In this document: one piece after another, positions 10,229-21,934 of the stretch
Position numbering within the stretch: position 1 is the stretch's first letter
Layout of the letters: each line of letters starts with the position of its first letter
Assembly (NCBI GenBank): GCA_963920525.1
Contig: OY986435.1
Coordinates: 177,786,266-177,850,265, forward strand
Source of the DNA: Dichetophora obliterata
Taxonomy: Eukaryota > Arthropoda > Insecta > Diptera > Sciomyzidae
Reading direction: 5' to 3'
DNA length: 64,000 nt
Translations under genes and position numbers: made by a program
The notes under the pieces: generated by a model
Database searches by the model: none
Seen by the model: the letters and a program-made list of their open reading frames with translations, nothing else
Told to the model about the DNA's origin: nothing

Positions 10229-12622
10229 GAAACCTTAATTCTAATACATTTATGTCTAAATGCAACTGATTTTGAATCTTTTATAATTTGTGGTGACTTT
10301 AATGTGAATTTGCTGACTAAAGACAATGTATCTGATAGCTTTAAAGACAAAGTCAATGCAGCTGGTATGACAATTATTAATCATACGACTCCGACTCGTT
10401 TTGCTCCTGGTGTCCGTCCTAGGTTAATAGATATCTTTATTTCATCAGATATTTCTTTAGTTTTACTTTTTGACCAAATCTCTTTTATATCTGACCATGA
10501 TCTCCTTTTTTGTTCTATCGACTTTAATGCATATCGTAGCTCAGTTCCAATGTCAATCTCGTATCGTGATTATAAGTCTATTAATTACCCTTTGCTGTAT
10601 GACTATTTGTCTCGTATTTGTTGGAATGACTGTTGGTTTTCTGAATCTGTTGATAATAAATTAAATGTTCTTGTCGCTCAGGTTAACACAGCTATTGAAT
10701 ATTTTGTTCCTCTTCGTACATTTTTTGTGAAAAACAAGTCTTGTCCCTGGTATACGACAGAAGTTGAATCAGCTATTAAAAATAGAAATACATTATACAC
10801 TAAATGGAAGAAAAACCGTATTGATGTTAACTGGGAGCAATTTAAGCTTGCACGTAATCGGGCTGTCTCTGTAATTAGACAGTCGAAAAAAAGATTTTTT
10901 CATCGTAAATTGAATTGCTTTCTTCCTGCCAAGGAACTGTGGAAAAACATTCGAAGTGTTGGTGTTTGTAATTATACGGAACAAAATTGTAGCATTGACC
11001 CTAATATTTTAAATGATTTCTTTCTTTCAAATACTTCAGCCTATAATGATAACTTTCAGTGTAGTGCTCGTCAGTTTTGTGACGCCAACAAATTCTCTTT
11101 TTCCAATGTGAATGAGAATGATGTTATAAAATCTATCATGAAAATTAAATCAAATGCTATTGGGCATGACGGTATTTCATTAAGATTTATCAAAATCATT
11201 TTACCCTATATAATTGGTCCCCTAACACATATCGTTAATCACTGCTTTACAACCTCATGTTTCCCACAATCATGGAAACTAGCTACTGTTATCCCCGTTC
11301 CTAAAATAAATTCTGCTACTACCTTGAGTGATTATAGACCAATTAGTATTTTGACCTCTTTTTCTAAAATTTGTGAGTCCCTTATGGCTAATCAGATAAA
11401 TCAATATCTTTCAGCAAACAAACTTTTATCTCCATACCAATCGGGTTTTCGAACTGGACATAGCTGTGCGACTGCAATGCTGAAAGTTATCGACGATATT
11501 CGAATGTCATATGATGAAGGACATCTTTCACTTCTTTGCCTTTTAGACTTTTCGAAAGCATTCGACTGTGTTAATCACTTTATCTTAGTTAAAAAGCTCA
11601 AGCTACTCTTTGGTTTTAATGATAATGCTTTAACCTTAGTAGGAAATTATCTTGAAGGTAGAATGCAGAGAGTAAAAATTGGTGATCTTTTTTCTGATTA
11701 TAAGAACACAAAATCAGGTGTACCTCAAGGATCAATTCTTGGGCCCCTGTTATTCAGTGTTTTTATTAATGATTTTTTTACGGTGTGTAGAAACGTAATG
11801 ATGCATGGTTATGCCGACGATATTCAACTATATTCTTCTAACCGCGTTGGACTAGTTGAAGATTTATGTTATAGATTAAATGAAGATCTCAACGCAATTT
11901 CCAACTGGTCGTCTAATAACGCTCTTTGCCTAAATGAAAAGAAATCGTATATTCTTCCAATTTCTAAAGATAAAATTGACCTCACTAATATTCCACCGAT
12001 ATTTTTAAACAATAATAGGCTAGAAATGGTTGCTAAGGTTAAAAATTTAGGTTTTTACGTCAATTCGAAGCTCTCCTGTTCTGACCATATAAATAATGTT
12101 GTCAAGCGCATATATTTCACTCTGCGCTGCCTACGGCTTTCTTCACAATTTGTTCCCATTGAGACTAAGAAGAGACTTGCTGTTCTTTTAATAGTCCCCT
12201 TAATAACATATTCCGAATTGGTTTATAGTAATCTTGATTCACAATCTTCGCACAAAATCCAAGTTGCCTTTAATAATGTGACAAGATATGTGTTTGGCTT
12301 AAGGCGCTTTGACCATGTATCCCAAATAAGTAAAGAAATTTTGGGATGTAGCATTATTAACTATTTAAACGGAAGAAATTGTTTGTTTTTGCATAAATTA
12401 ATACATAATAGGACTCCATCTTACCTCTATACTAAACTACGCTTCAGTATTTCAAACCGAACTGGCAACCTCATTATACCGAGATTTAATAATTTAAATT
12501 CAAAACGGCTATTTTTCGTCAACGCCATTAAACTTTGGAATTCATTACCGCTTAGCATAAAAGCTACTGTTAGTGCGAATAACTTTAGGCTTTCTTTAAT
12601 GTCATACTATTCAAACATCTAA
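10229..12622 (+). CDS. LINE ORF2 protein: endonuclease C-terminus plus reverse transcriptase
   Basis: Open for nearly 800 codons without a stop, which is unusual among the damaged elements here. The start is truncated; a GTG at 10304 is internal and not a true start. The AP-endonuclease motifs GDFN (codons 10292-10303) and SDHDLLF (about 10490) survive, so the N-terminal half of the nuclease is missing. The RT carries DYRPISIL, QSGFRTGHS, LLDFSKAFD, SGVPQGSILGP and the catalytic YADD (codons 10 bases into 11810-11821). A connector ending in NAIKLWNSLPL lies near the C-terminus. No RNase H domain or gag-like ORF1 is present. The clade is not certain. The intact frame suggests a recent insertion, but without its 5' end it cannot move on its own. 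Confidence 0.85.
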   Translation, partial: ETLILIHLCLNATDFESFIICGDFNVNLLTKDNVSDSFKDKVNAAGMTIINHTTPTRFAPGVRPRLIDIFISSDISLVLLFDQISFISDHDLLFCSIDFNAYRSSVPMSISYRDYKSINYPLLYDYLSRICWNDCWFSESVDNKLNVLVAQVNTAIEYFVPLRTFFVKNKSCPWYTTEVESAIKNRNTLYTKWKKNRIDVNWEQFKLARNRAVSVIRQSKKRFFHRKLNCFLPAKELWKNIRSVGVCNYTEQNCSIDPNILNDFFLSNTSAYNDNFQCSARQFCDANKFSFSNVNENDVIKSIMKIKSNAIGHDGISLRFIKIILPYIIGPLTHIVNHCFTTSCFPQSWKLATVIPVPKINSATTLSDYRPISILTSFSKICESLMANQINQYLSANKLLSPYQSGFRTGHSCATAMLKVIDDIRMSYDEGHLSLLCLLDFSKAFDCVNHFILVKKLKLLFGFNDNALTLVGNYLEGRMQRVKIGDLFSDYKNTKSGVPQGSILGPLLFSVFINDFFTVCRNVMMHGYADDIQLYSSNRVGLVEDLCYRLNEDLNAISNWSSNNALCLNEKKSYILPISKDKIDLTNIPPIFLNNNRLEMVAKVKNLGFYVNSKLSCSDHINNVVKRIYFTLRCLRLSSQFVPIETKKRLAVLLIVPLITYSELVYSNLDSQSSHKIQVAFNNVTRYVFGLRRFDHVSQISKEILGCSIINYLNGRNCLFLHKLIHNRTPSYLYTKLRFSISNRTGNLIIPRFNNLNSKRLFFVNAIKLWNSLPLSIKATVSANNFRLSLMSYYSNI

Positions 12623-12945
12623 CTTTTACTACTATTTATTAATTATCTTACAACACTTATCACTTTATTGTTTTATTTCATGTTAACTACTGTTTTTCTT
12701 TATTCCTTATGTAATTGCTTAAATTCAAATTTAATCCAACCAAAATTTAATTCATTCATAAAACTTATTATACATTGCTAGTATTTGCTAGCTTTTTTTT
12801 ATATAGTTTTTGTTTTATATTTTTATCTTATATATATATGTGATTTGTTGATTATGTATATTATTCGTTGTACTATAAAAGATGTTACTTTATCTTATTG
12901 TACTAACAAGTGTCAAATAAATAAATACAAAAATACAAATACAAC
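10229..12945 (+). mobile_element. 5'-truncated non-LTR retrotransposon (LINE, CR1/Jockey-like)
   Basis: The copy begins inside the endonuclease domain, where the reading frame opens after TAA at 10226-10228. It continues through a complete reverse transcriptase to TAA at 12622 and a 3' UTR of about 320 bp ending in an AATAAATA/AAATACAAA-rich tail near 12945. Loss of the 5' end is the usual outcome of target-primed reverse transcription. I could not define a target duplication. Confidence 0.88.
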
Positions 12946-15900
12946 TCAAAAACTATAATATATTAAAAGTGAAGAATAGAATATATAGATTGAGAGAAGA
13001 AAAAACACAGAAGTCATTAGAGAAAGTAATCCGTGAGTACAAAAAAATTATAATAAAATAAATGCCTCAGCGACAATATGGCTTTGAAGAGGCTAACTGG
13101 AAAACTTAAAATCCATACATAACATTATGTTACAACATTGTTTCCTTATTAAAAAAATTTATTTTTTTTTCTTTTCGTTCATTCAATCAATTTACTTAAT
13201 TGATTGCTCAAGTTAATTTATATAATTATTTTATTTTAAAGAAGAAATACATAAGAAGCGATACAATTAGGGTATTCACAAGGTGTGCTACATTTCTTTG
13301 AGGTATCCAATTAACATATAGCAGTCCTAAGATTTATGCAATTCCTAGTATTAAAATTGGTTTGATTTTGGTTAAATTGTAAAACATGATAGTCCACACA
13401 ATGTGGGTTTGTTTGTTTGTTTGTTTGTCCGTCGAAAAACTCACAGAAAATATGTTCATCATGCATTTTAGTTCTAATTGGTTTAATAAAAATTGTAAAA
13501 TAATTTATTTATCAATGACTTTTTTGTATGACTTAATCAATTTATATATTGAGTTTTGAAATTGTGAGTTCAAAAAAACTTTAGCATAGTCGAGAAGAGA
13601 CTGGGCTTAAAGCAGGTAACAATATAGATATCAGTTTAACGTATATCTTGAAATAACTTTTATTATTATAATTTTTAGCTTACTATTTTAGTAAGAAAAA
13701 ATGTGGCAACACAAGTACTAGTACGCAGAAAACTTAATCCCCTGCATGCACTCACATAAACATACGCACACACATATTTAAGGATATAAATTAAGATTTT
13801 GTTATCTTATCACAGGCGTTGATGATGATGGCGATTAACACGCTGCTATGCGGCGCAATTAAATAATGTTAGATAATAAAATAGCTTGAGTTGAACGGTT
13901 TAAAGCATTTTTATTTTTAACAAACGTTAATGACTTTTTAAAGAAGTTGAAATTTCACTTCTTTACTTTTTTTTTCTTTATAAAGAAGTTTATATTATAT
14001 AAATTTTTTTGAAAATACTAGTTGAATAAGTTTGTATCTCAAAACTATATTTTTACAATGACGTTGATCAGCAGTGCTGCTTCTCCTGCTATTTTTTATT
14101 GGTATATAATTGCTTTGCAACAACAAATGGTATAACTTCTTTATTGAAATGTCAACAATCAATCATCATTAATCGTGCATTTTGTGGATTGTGCAAAAAC
14201 AAATAATAATAGTTGGTAAACAATTCATAATTTCAAATGTGACTCCCTCTGTGCATGCAGTTCAACCAAATTTGGTCAATTGAGCGCAAGCCAAAAGGTT
14301 TTTTGTTGCTTAAATGCTTATTAATGCTCTTTTTTGATGATATTATGCATGGCAAAGTCCGTTGAACACGCAGCGTTCCAAAGATACTAATTTCTACACA
14401 TCGTTCAGCAACATATTGAGTTTAGTTTAAGCCGAATTAAGAGGAATTTCTAAACAGCTTTAATTGGGTTACAAAAAGTTAATACGTTTGCTGCTTATTC
14501 ATGCTGGCAAAATTTTTTTGCTCATTTACTTAACTCTCACTGTTGGCTCCTTTGTGTCTATCCATCAATGCAAAAGCAACACTTCACTTTACTTTATTTC
14601 ATTCAAGTACAACAAGTTTCGTCTGCGTTGGCTTTCGCACCAGTTTAAGCCAACTTTCATGTTAGTAGTTTCCAAATTGTGTGGGTTTCTCTACAACGAA
14701 ATCCAATATTCTGCGACACTTATTTGCAAGCCGAACGATGAAATAAAAAATTATATTCTAGAGTCAAATACACAATATTGTGGTCAAAGTGTTGCATGCC
14801 AACAGAGCAACTTCGTGTGACAACTGAGCTGCTTGTAATAAATCTATCAATAAAAAAGCAGAACGGCCAACGCTGAGCAAAACATCAAGCGACATAGTGA
14901 CAGAATGTCTGGTGATTCCCACAAGAAAAACGATTTCTTCCCCTTGCAATGAGTCTGAGCGACCGACATTTGTGCCAATCAGTTGTGAAAAGAAACCTGA
15001 GAAAATCTAGTAATTAATTGAATAATAAAAAAAAACACATTAAAAGCAATACACATTTGCAACTAGAGCAACCATAACAAAAGACTTAAGCAACGAACTG
15101 GTTCAAGTATATGCAAGGTATTGATTTCTTAAGGCATCACAGCAGCTGCGGGTTGGCTCATATTTATAAAGTAGCTTGTTATTTATATAGATACGTAATT
15201 TATTTTATTATAAGTACATTTACACTAACTGCTGTGCTGAGCCGTGCCGTTCTGTGGTTCTGTGTTTGTACTCAATATATGTCTTATATTGATAACCACA
15301 ACTCATGTCAAATCAATTGGATTGGTGGAATTTTAAGAGTTTACATCGATCGTTTCTTCTTAATAATTAAAAATATTAAATGATCAAATTCTATTTACTG
15401 AACAATAAATATCATACCTAATGCAACTTTATTGTAATTATTGCGCAAAAGCATAGCTTAATTAATTAATTATCTTTACTAAAATTTTTAATTAAAAACT
15501 TTGATGTGGTGTATAGACTATAAATAAAATAATTATTAACAATTACGTCGAATGCCATTTGTTTAAAATCAATTGGCATTCTATGAACATCAAAGTGTTG
15601 CTGCACAACGATGAACAATATTTGAGCCAAATTATTTTTAATAAAAAAGGTTTATGGAAACGGTTTTTCTGAGTTGTAGATGTGAATAAAGTTCAATTCA
15701 CAAAATTTTTCAGTAACAAATTTACAAAATTTTGAAAGAGAGTTTTTAAGAAGGTTATTTTACAAGACATAATAACTTTTGGTAAGAACACGAACAGTTT
15801 TGTTTAAGGTATAGATAGAATTTACAAGCTTATGGGACAATTAGTTAGTAAAAGTATTGTGTTTTATGGTCATTTCTTTTTGGTTAGTTTAACACTTTGT

Positions 15901-16288
15901 GATGTCAAAAAAAGTGATGCGGTGAGGAATCCCCGCTTTTTCATAAAATCCTAATGTAATTCGAAAAAAATCTGTATGTTATTTATTTTATTACTTTTAT
16001 TTTATATAATTTAATTTAATAAGGAAAACAATGAAATAAACAATTAAATATAAAGTTTGACTTAATATTTTTCGAAAAAAAATCTTTATTTATTGAAATG
16101 TAAGATGTAATATTGTTATGAGAGATGAAAATAGGCAGATACCGTTGCTAGCGATGTTTGTTTCATGGCGCAACAACGCGTTGAGTGGTGAAGATTTATC
16201 ATATTCCTCTCATGGAGCTTGAGTTGATCGAAAAGTTGGATTGAAAACTTATCTTACTTAATTGTGTAAAACAAAATACACATTTTTC
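12946..16288. other. AT-rich non-coding; short MITE-end match at 13262
   Basis: At 13265-13291 the sequence CAATTAGGGTATTCACAAGG equals the terminus of the MITE at 37982-38507, but no second end is found nearby. TTTG repeats lie at about 13408-13428. The open frames at 14464-14820 and 15111-15383 have no family resemblance, and I see no gene. Confidence 0.5.
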
Positions 16289-16443
16289 GGTTCCACCCTA
16301 GTGTCAAAAAACTCTTTGAATTGCTAACATCGAATTCGAAATCAGCGACCAGCTGAGTATAAAAAACGAAATTTTTAGCGCTCACCTTAGTTCTAAAATA
16401 TTTTTTTTAAAAAATTCTTATATAAGATTCAAAATCACCGACC
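16289..16443. repeat. Dispersed minisatellite, two degenerate units
   Basis: Two units of roughly 90 bp each run from a CACCNTAGT segment to an ATTCGAAATCAGCGACC segment (16289-16353 and 16380-16443). The second unit reads AAGATTCAAAATCACCGACC. The inverse of the same motif occurs at 40744-40762, inside the repeat block of the hAT-like element there, so the two loci share a family. Confidence 0.5.
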
Positions 16444-17889
16444 ATAAATAAATATATAAATAAAAACATACCGACTGAATTAAACAAACTAAGAACTTCT
16501 GTTCGTAGATGGAGAGTTACCGCTTGCTTATCACGCGTTTGAGATTGTTCGAACTAAGACTAAATTTAAGCATAAAACTTAAAATCGTACAAAATCATCT
16601 CTCGTAGCGACAGAAAATTTTAAGTGAAATAAAAATTGTAGTGCAGCAAACAGTTTAAAGTAAATTAGTTTAATTAATTAAAAGTGTATTCTAAATTAAT
16701 AAACCTTGTTTTTTCAGTGAAAAATCTTTCATTTAAACTATTTGCATTTAAGTTGTTAAATAGTAGTAAGTGATTTATTTCTGCGAATTGCAGTACAGTG
16801 CACAAGGGGTTGCGCCCAGCTATTTGCCAGCGGAGCACCAAAACCTCGTGGCGGTGGAGCATCTCGGAAATTTACCAACTCCATACGAATAAGCTGCTAA
16901 ATTTTATAAAGGTTTCTGAACCTCATGGCAGCGAAGCACCTAAAATTTATGTCAGCGAAGCTCCTACGCGATAAGAATCATTGAAATTGTCTACAAATGG
17001 AAACCTATGTACGTTAGATATTCCGTGGAGCCCTCCGGAACTCCATTAGATTCAACCTAAGATTTGGGTGTGAGAAATATTGAATTTTAATCAATTAAAT
17101 ATGTAGCGATAACGCGATTTTAGTGCCCAATAAAAAACTTTAAAATAAATTTTTAAAAAAATATAAAAAGACAACATATAACAGCTTTATCTATATTTAT
17201 TTATATAAAACAGTTTGTCCTTACTGACTAACTCATCAGCAAAACGCCCAGTACCATAAAACGTAACTAGATGAAATTTGGTAAGCTGATGTCTTTAGTT
17301 ACGTGGACGCGCACTAAGAAGGAGATTTTGAAAATGTTACCACTAATAATCCTTTAAGTGCTAAAAACAGGTTTATTTTGAACAGTTTATAATATCAAGA
17401 ACTTTGAATATATTTTATACACGTTCTTCAAACATAAATGCTGAAATGTTTTCTAAGAAGCAGTTTCAGGATTTTTTAAAATTTAATATAATTTGGGATG
17501 AATAATAAGGGTAGGTATACTTTGAACTGACATAAATGCTGACATCCTACACGAAGTTAATTTATTTTGCGATCTTATACTTCAAATAATCCAATCTTCA
17601 AATTATATTCTTGGATTTCCAAAATTCGACCTGCAAAGGATTTAAATGTGGTTATTAAATTTGTCAGTAAATTTAAAATAATTTCAAGTCTGTAAAATCC
17701 AAACCGCTCTATTGATTTCGTTCAAATTTGGCACACATATTGTCTGAATTCAAGATAAGATTCTGAAATACTAAGTTTTGACCACGCCTCTTCTGCCCTT
17801 TCTTAACTAATTTTGTTATTGGAATACTTTTTAAAAAGGAAGTTTAATTTAAAAAATTTCAGTTATTTTTGACATTTACATATCTTTAA
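16444..17889. other. Non-coding, transposon-like debris without clear ends
   Basis: Around 16800-17000 there are repeated GCGAAGCACC/GCGGAGCACC motifs, and 17200-17800 has the feel of an old repeat, but I found no termini, domain or duplication. Confidence 0.35.
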
Positions 17890-18141
17890 AATTTTAGAAA
17901 TTAAAGTTTTTTCCTAAATGACCTCTATGTTTATTATGTTGACTTTATATGATTTAAATACAAATTCTAAATGTTTGATAGTTTAAATCATACTTGATTT
18001 TAAATACAAATTCTAGTTGTTTGACAGTTTAAAATCGTTTATCGAGCTTAAGGTCAAAGTTAGAAACAATTAATTGTTCTAACGAATTTTTCTAAAGAAA
18101 CAACAACAACAACAAAGTTTTTTCAATATGAAAGGAAAAAA

Positions 18142-18211
18142 AACCACTAGCAAATTGATTTTATTGTACAATTTCTGCGTGCTAAACGCGTCATCAGAAA
18201 TCTTTGTGATT
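18142..18211 (-). ncRNA. Candidate type I hammerhead ribozyme, copy 1
   Basis: Reverse-strand copy with the same core as the one at 19726-19795: GATTT, CTGATGA, a short stem II, GAAA, a 4-bp stem III and AAATC in order. It belongs to the outer unit of the left arm and lies 574 bp from the next copy. Confidence 0.6.
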
Positions 18212-18715
18212 GCCCGTGCAAGCGCGTAGACGCACTGCACCATCGGGGCGATGAGATTTTGAAGCTTCAATTTCTCATTTTTTCCCTTAATTTCATAATG
18301 CCACATTTGTTGTTGTATTTCTGTTTTACTTTAGTTTCTATGCCTATATTATATGTAGTCCAACAGCCTGCTGGAATTCTGCACTAACAAAGCATGTTTT
18401 ACTGAAGTTGTTTTTAGAATTTTTGCTGATTTTGTTTTTCAGCTGTTTCCGTTTGGTCGAGCTCTACCATTTGATTAAAGTTTTTTCCTAAATGACCTCT
18501 ATGTTTATTATGTTGACTTTATATGATTTAAATACAAATTCTAAATGTTTGATAGTTTAAATCATACTTGATTTTAAATACAAATTCTAGTTGTTTGACA
18601 GTTTAAAATCGTTTATCGAGCTTAAGGTCAAAGTTAGAAACAATTAATTGTTCTAACGAATTTTTCTAAAGAAACAACAACAACAACAAAGTTTTTTCAA
18701 TATGAAAGGAAAAAA

Positions 18716-18785
18716 AACCACTAGCAAATTGATTTTATTGTACAATTTCTGCGTGCTAAACGCGTCATCAGAAATCTTTGTGATT
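18716..18785 (-). ncRNA. Candidate type I hammerhead ribozyme, copy 2
   Basis: Reverse-strand copy in the inner unit of the left arm, mirror image of the one at 19726-19795 and apparently identical to it. Confidence 0.6.
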
Positions 18786-19725
18786 GCCCGTGCAAGCGCG
18801 TAGACGCACTGCACCATCGGGGCGATGAGATTTTGAAGCTTCAATTTCTCATTTTTTCCCTTAATTTCATAATGCCACATTTGTTGTTGTATTTCTGTTT
18901 TACTTTAGTTTCTATGCCTATATTATATGTAGTCCAACAGCCTGCTGGAATTCTGCACTAACAAAGCATGTTTTACTGAAGTTGTTTTTAGAATTTTTGC
19001 TGATTTTGTTTTTCAGCTGTTTCCGTTTGGTCGAGCTCTACCATTTGATTAAAGTTTTTTCCTAAATGACCTCTATGTTTATTATGTTGACTTTATATGA
19101 TTTAAATACAAATTCTAAATGTTTGATAGTTTAAATCATACTTGATTTTAAATACAAATTCTAGTTGTTTGACAGTTTAAAATCGTTTATCGAGCTTAAG
19201 GTCAAAGTTAGAAACAATTAATTGTTCTAACGAATTTTTCTAAAACTTTGTTGTTGTTGTTGTTTCTTTAGAAAAATTCGTTAGAACAATTAATTGTTTC
19301 TAACTTTGACCTTAAGCTCGATAAACGATTTTAAACTGTCAAACAACTAGAATTTGTATTTAAAATCAAGTATGATTTAAACTATCAAACATTTAGAATT
19401 TGTATTTAAATCATATAAAGTCAACATAATAAACATAGAGGTCATTTAGGAAAAAACTTTAATCAAATGGTAGAGCTCGACCAAACGGAAACAGCTGAAA
19501 AACAAAATCAGCAAAAATTCTAAAAACAACTTCAGTAAAACATGCTTTGTTAGTGCAGAATTCCAGCAGGCTGTTGGACTACATATAATATAGGCATAGA
19601 AACTAAAGTAAAACAGAAATACAACAACAAATGTGGCATTATGAAATTAAGGGAAAAAATGAGAAATTGAAGCTTCAAAATCTCATCGCCCCGATGGTGC
19701 AGTGCGTCTACGCGCTTGCACGGGC

Positions 19726-19795
19726 AATCACAAAGATTTCTGATGACGCGTTTAGCACGCAGAAATTGTACAATAAAATCAATTTGCTAGTGGTT
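19726..19795 (+). ncRNA. Candidate type I hammerhead ribozyme, copy 3
   Basis: Stem I is GATTT (19735-19739) with AAATC (19776-19780), extended beyond an internal loop by AATCAC with GTGGTT (one G-U pair). The core is C19740-TGATGA. Stem II is GCG/CGC (19748-19750, 19758-19760) with a 7-nt loop. GAA is at 19762-19764. Stem III is ATTG/CAAT (19765-19768, 19771-19774) with a 2-nt loop, and A19775 sits at position 17, where cleavage would occur. A short stem III and an internal loop in stem I are typical of animal type I hammerheads, which are known in Penelope-like elements and retrozymes. The base of stem II is C opposite A, where nature almost always has a pair, so activity is uncertain. Confidence 0.62.
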
Positions 19796-20299
19796 TTTTT
19801 TCCTTTCATATTGAAAAAACTTTGTTGTTGTTGTTGTTTCTTTAGAAAAATTCGTTAGAACAATTAATTGTTTCTAACTTTGACCTTAAGCTCGATAAAC
19901 GATTTTAAACTGTCAAACAACTAGAATTTGTATTTAAAATCAAGTATGATTTAAACTATCAAACATTTAGAATTTGTATTTAAATCATATAAAGTCAACA
20001 TAATAAACATAGAGGTCATTTAGGAAAAAACTTTAATCAAATGGTAGAGCTCGACCAAACGGAAACAGCTGAAAAACAAAATCAGCAAAAATTCTAAAAA
20101 CAACTTCAGTAAAACATGCTTTGTTAGTGCAGAATTCCAGCAGGCTGTTGGACTACATATAATATAGGCATAGAAACTAAAGTAAAACAGAAATACAACA
20201 ACAAATGTGGCATTATGAAATTAAGGGAAAAAATGAGAAATTGAAGCTTCAAAATCTCATCGCCCCGATGGTGCAGTGCGTCTACGCGCTTGCACGGGC

Positions 20300-20369
20300 A
20301 ATCACAAAGATTTCTGATGACGCGTTTAGCACGCAGAAATTGTACAATAAAATCAATTTGCTAGTGGTT
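20300..20369 (+). ncRNA. Candidate type I hammerhead ribozyme, copy 4
   Basis: Same sequence as the copy at 19726-19795, exactly one 574-bp unit downstream. Cleavage of a transcript through both copies would release a 574-nt monomer. Confidence 0.6.
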
Positions 20370-20641
20370 TTTTTCCTTTCATATTGAAAAAACTTTGTTG
20401 TTGTTGTTGTTTCTTTAGAAAAATTCGTTAGAACAATTAATTGTTTCTAACTTTGACCTTAAGCTCGATAAACGATTTTAAACTGTCAAACAACTAGAAT
20501 TTGTATTTAAAATCAAGTATGATTTAAACTATCAAACATTTAGAATTTGTATTTAAATCATATAAAGTCAACATAATTTTAGAAATTCTTAATACAACGA
20601 CTTTTTCAAAAACATTATTACCTGAGAGTAAGAAAAAATTA

Positions 20642-21328
20642 CACTGTGCGGCACAAAAATCTATATTTAATACTTTCAGCGCTTTTCACTTAGTTTTAAT
20701 ACGAGGAATCTCGTGGTAACATCCGTTTTGCCACTTTATCGAACACTTTAGTGCAAATTTTTTTTTAATTAGTCCAGATATGCACTCATTTGCATGTTGA
20801 AAACTCTTGAACCATTAGGATTTATATTTTGATTTCTTCAGCAAAGTTATTTCTATTACTCTTGCTAACAACTTTGTTGAATAAATATATAAGGAAAAAT
20901 CATTTGAAATTGCCTTTAAACCTTTAATAAGCGACATATGTCTTGCCCACTTTCAACGCTTCAAAGCAAAAAATGTTACTCATACGCAATGTTGTTCAAA
21001 TTTCTTTCGTTTAACTTTTTTTAAGAATCACTCGATACGATCCACTGGAAACTTATATTCATTTATTCAGCAAAATTGTTGGCTAGAATTATAGAAAGAA
21101 CTTTTCCGAATAAACCGAAATGAAAATCTTAAGGGTTCAAGAGTTATCAACATGACAATGAGTGCATATCTGGAGTAATTTTTGATATAGCTAAAAAAAA
21201 ACATGTTGTCCTTAAATGTTCGGTAAAGTGGTAAAACAAATGTCGCCACGAGATTCTTTACACCAAAGTTAAGTAAAAATCGTTTCAATTATCAAATACA
21301 GAGCAAAAAGGTAAAAAAGCACACAGTG
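20642..21328. mobile_element. Fold-back MITE, Harbinger-like (TTA duplication)
   Basis: Termini start CACTGTG on both sides, and TTA flanks each end directly (20639-20641 and 21329-21331). The inverted repeats are long, about 250 bp (20642-20890 against 21055-21328), and include a shared CCAGATATGCACTCAT block. A 3-bp TTA duplication fits the PIF/Harbinger superfamily. No coding sequence. The element lies 54 bp from the right duplication of the palindromic element. Confidence 0.65.
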
Positions 21329-21331
21329 TTA

Positions 21332-21934
21332 TATTAAAATTAAAGTTTTGTTTTTCGATGCCAATATCTTCGCTACTTTTTAAAAATGTCTTGTTAAAAT
21401 TTTTTTCTCAGTAGCTGCTAAAAACTGCTTAATAAAAATAGTTTTAACTGTACCGTTTAGTAAGTAAATATATTTTTCTATATTTTTTCAAAAAAGTTTT
21501 AAAATATTAACTTTTTACGCAAAAAGTGTCTCATAAGTTGTTTTTATTCTCAAAATAAAAATAGGTAAAAATTGTATTTCTTAATACATTTCATATGATA
21601 TAACACTCCTTTTCAAAAATTTTTGCAGTGTTAAGCTGCAATTGAAAAACTGTTTTTGTCATCAAAACAACAAGGATTTTTTTGGGCGAAATTTCTTTTT
21701 CTAAAATGTTGTTTTAAATTTTCAAAAAAAAAAAAAATAGTTAAGTCTCAAAAATAATTTATGTTCAAAAACCCCAATATCTCTTTTCGATCAAAAGTTT
21801 AAGCTAAAAATATAGTACGCTTCATTCATCTGGTATTGTTGGAGGGAGGTATTACAGAAAATGTACTTTTAAACTTCTAACCTCCGAGACCCCGCTGTGC
21901 TATATTTTATAAAAGCAATTTTTATTTCAAAGCT
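21332..21934. other. AT-rich non-coding, nothing recognised
   Basis: Long poly-A and poly-T tracts; no termini and no open frame. Confidence 0.45.

Larger units (their letters stand above)
17903..20574. mobile_element. Penelope-like, coding-free element: inverted array of 574-bp units
   Basis: The sequence AATTTTAGAAATT flanks the element exactly on both sides (17890-17902 and 20575-20587), a 13-bp target duplication. Inside, two arms of 1,309 bp (17936-19244) and 1,308 bp (19267-20574) are inverted copies that differ visibly by one base in a homopolymer, around a 22-bp spacer. Each arm is a tandem of a 574-bp unit, about 2.3 copies. The left side alone carries a further 33 bp (17903-17935). 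The outer ends, GTCAACAT and the AAAAAACTTT end, are the same as at 34940-35962. Inverted terminal units, a one-sided extension of about 34 bp and 12-16-bp duplications are known features of Penelope-like retroelements. No RT or GIY-YIG endonuclease is encoded, so it would depend on proteins supplied elsewhere. Confidence 0.75.

Noticed and set aside
14464..15383. Two frames of about 100 codons
   Set aside because: Hydrophobic composition comes from T-rich DNA; no family resemblance.
18079..20387. Four copies of a 75-residue (one 60-residue) open frame
   Set aside because: It lies across the ribozyme and hairpin of the 574-bp unit, has low-complexity ends (Cys and Phe runs from TTG and T tracts), and is broken in the 34.9-kb copies. 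It is a by-product of the repeat.
17903..20574. Sequencing or assembly artefact as the sole cause of the palindrome
   Set aside because: An adapter-missed read would not create an exact 13-bp duplication outside both arms, nor a 33-bp extension on one side matching the other locus. It is still worth checking with reads.
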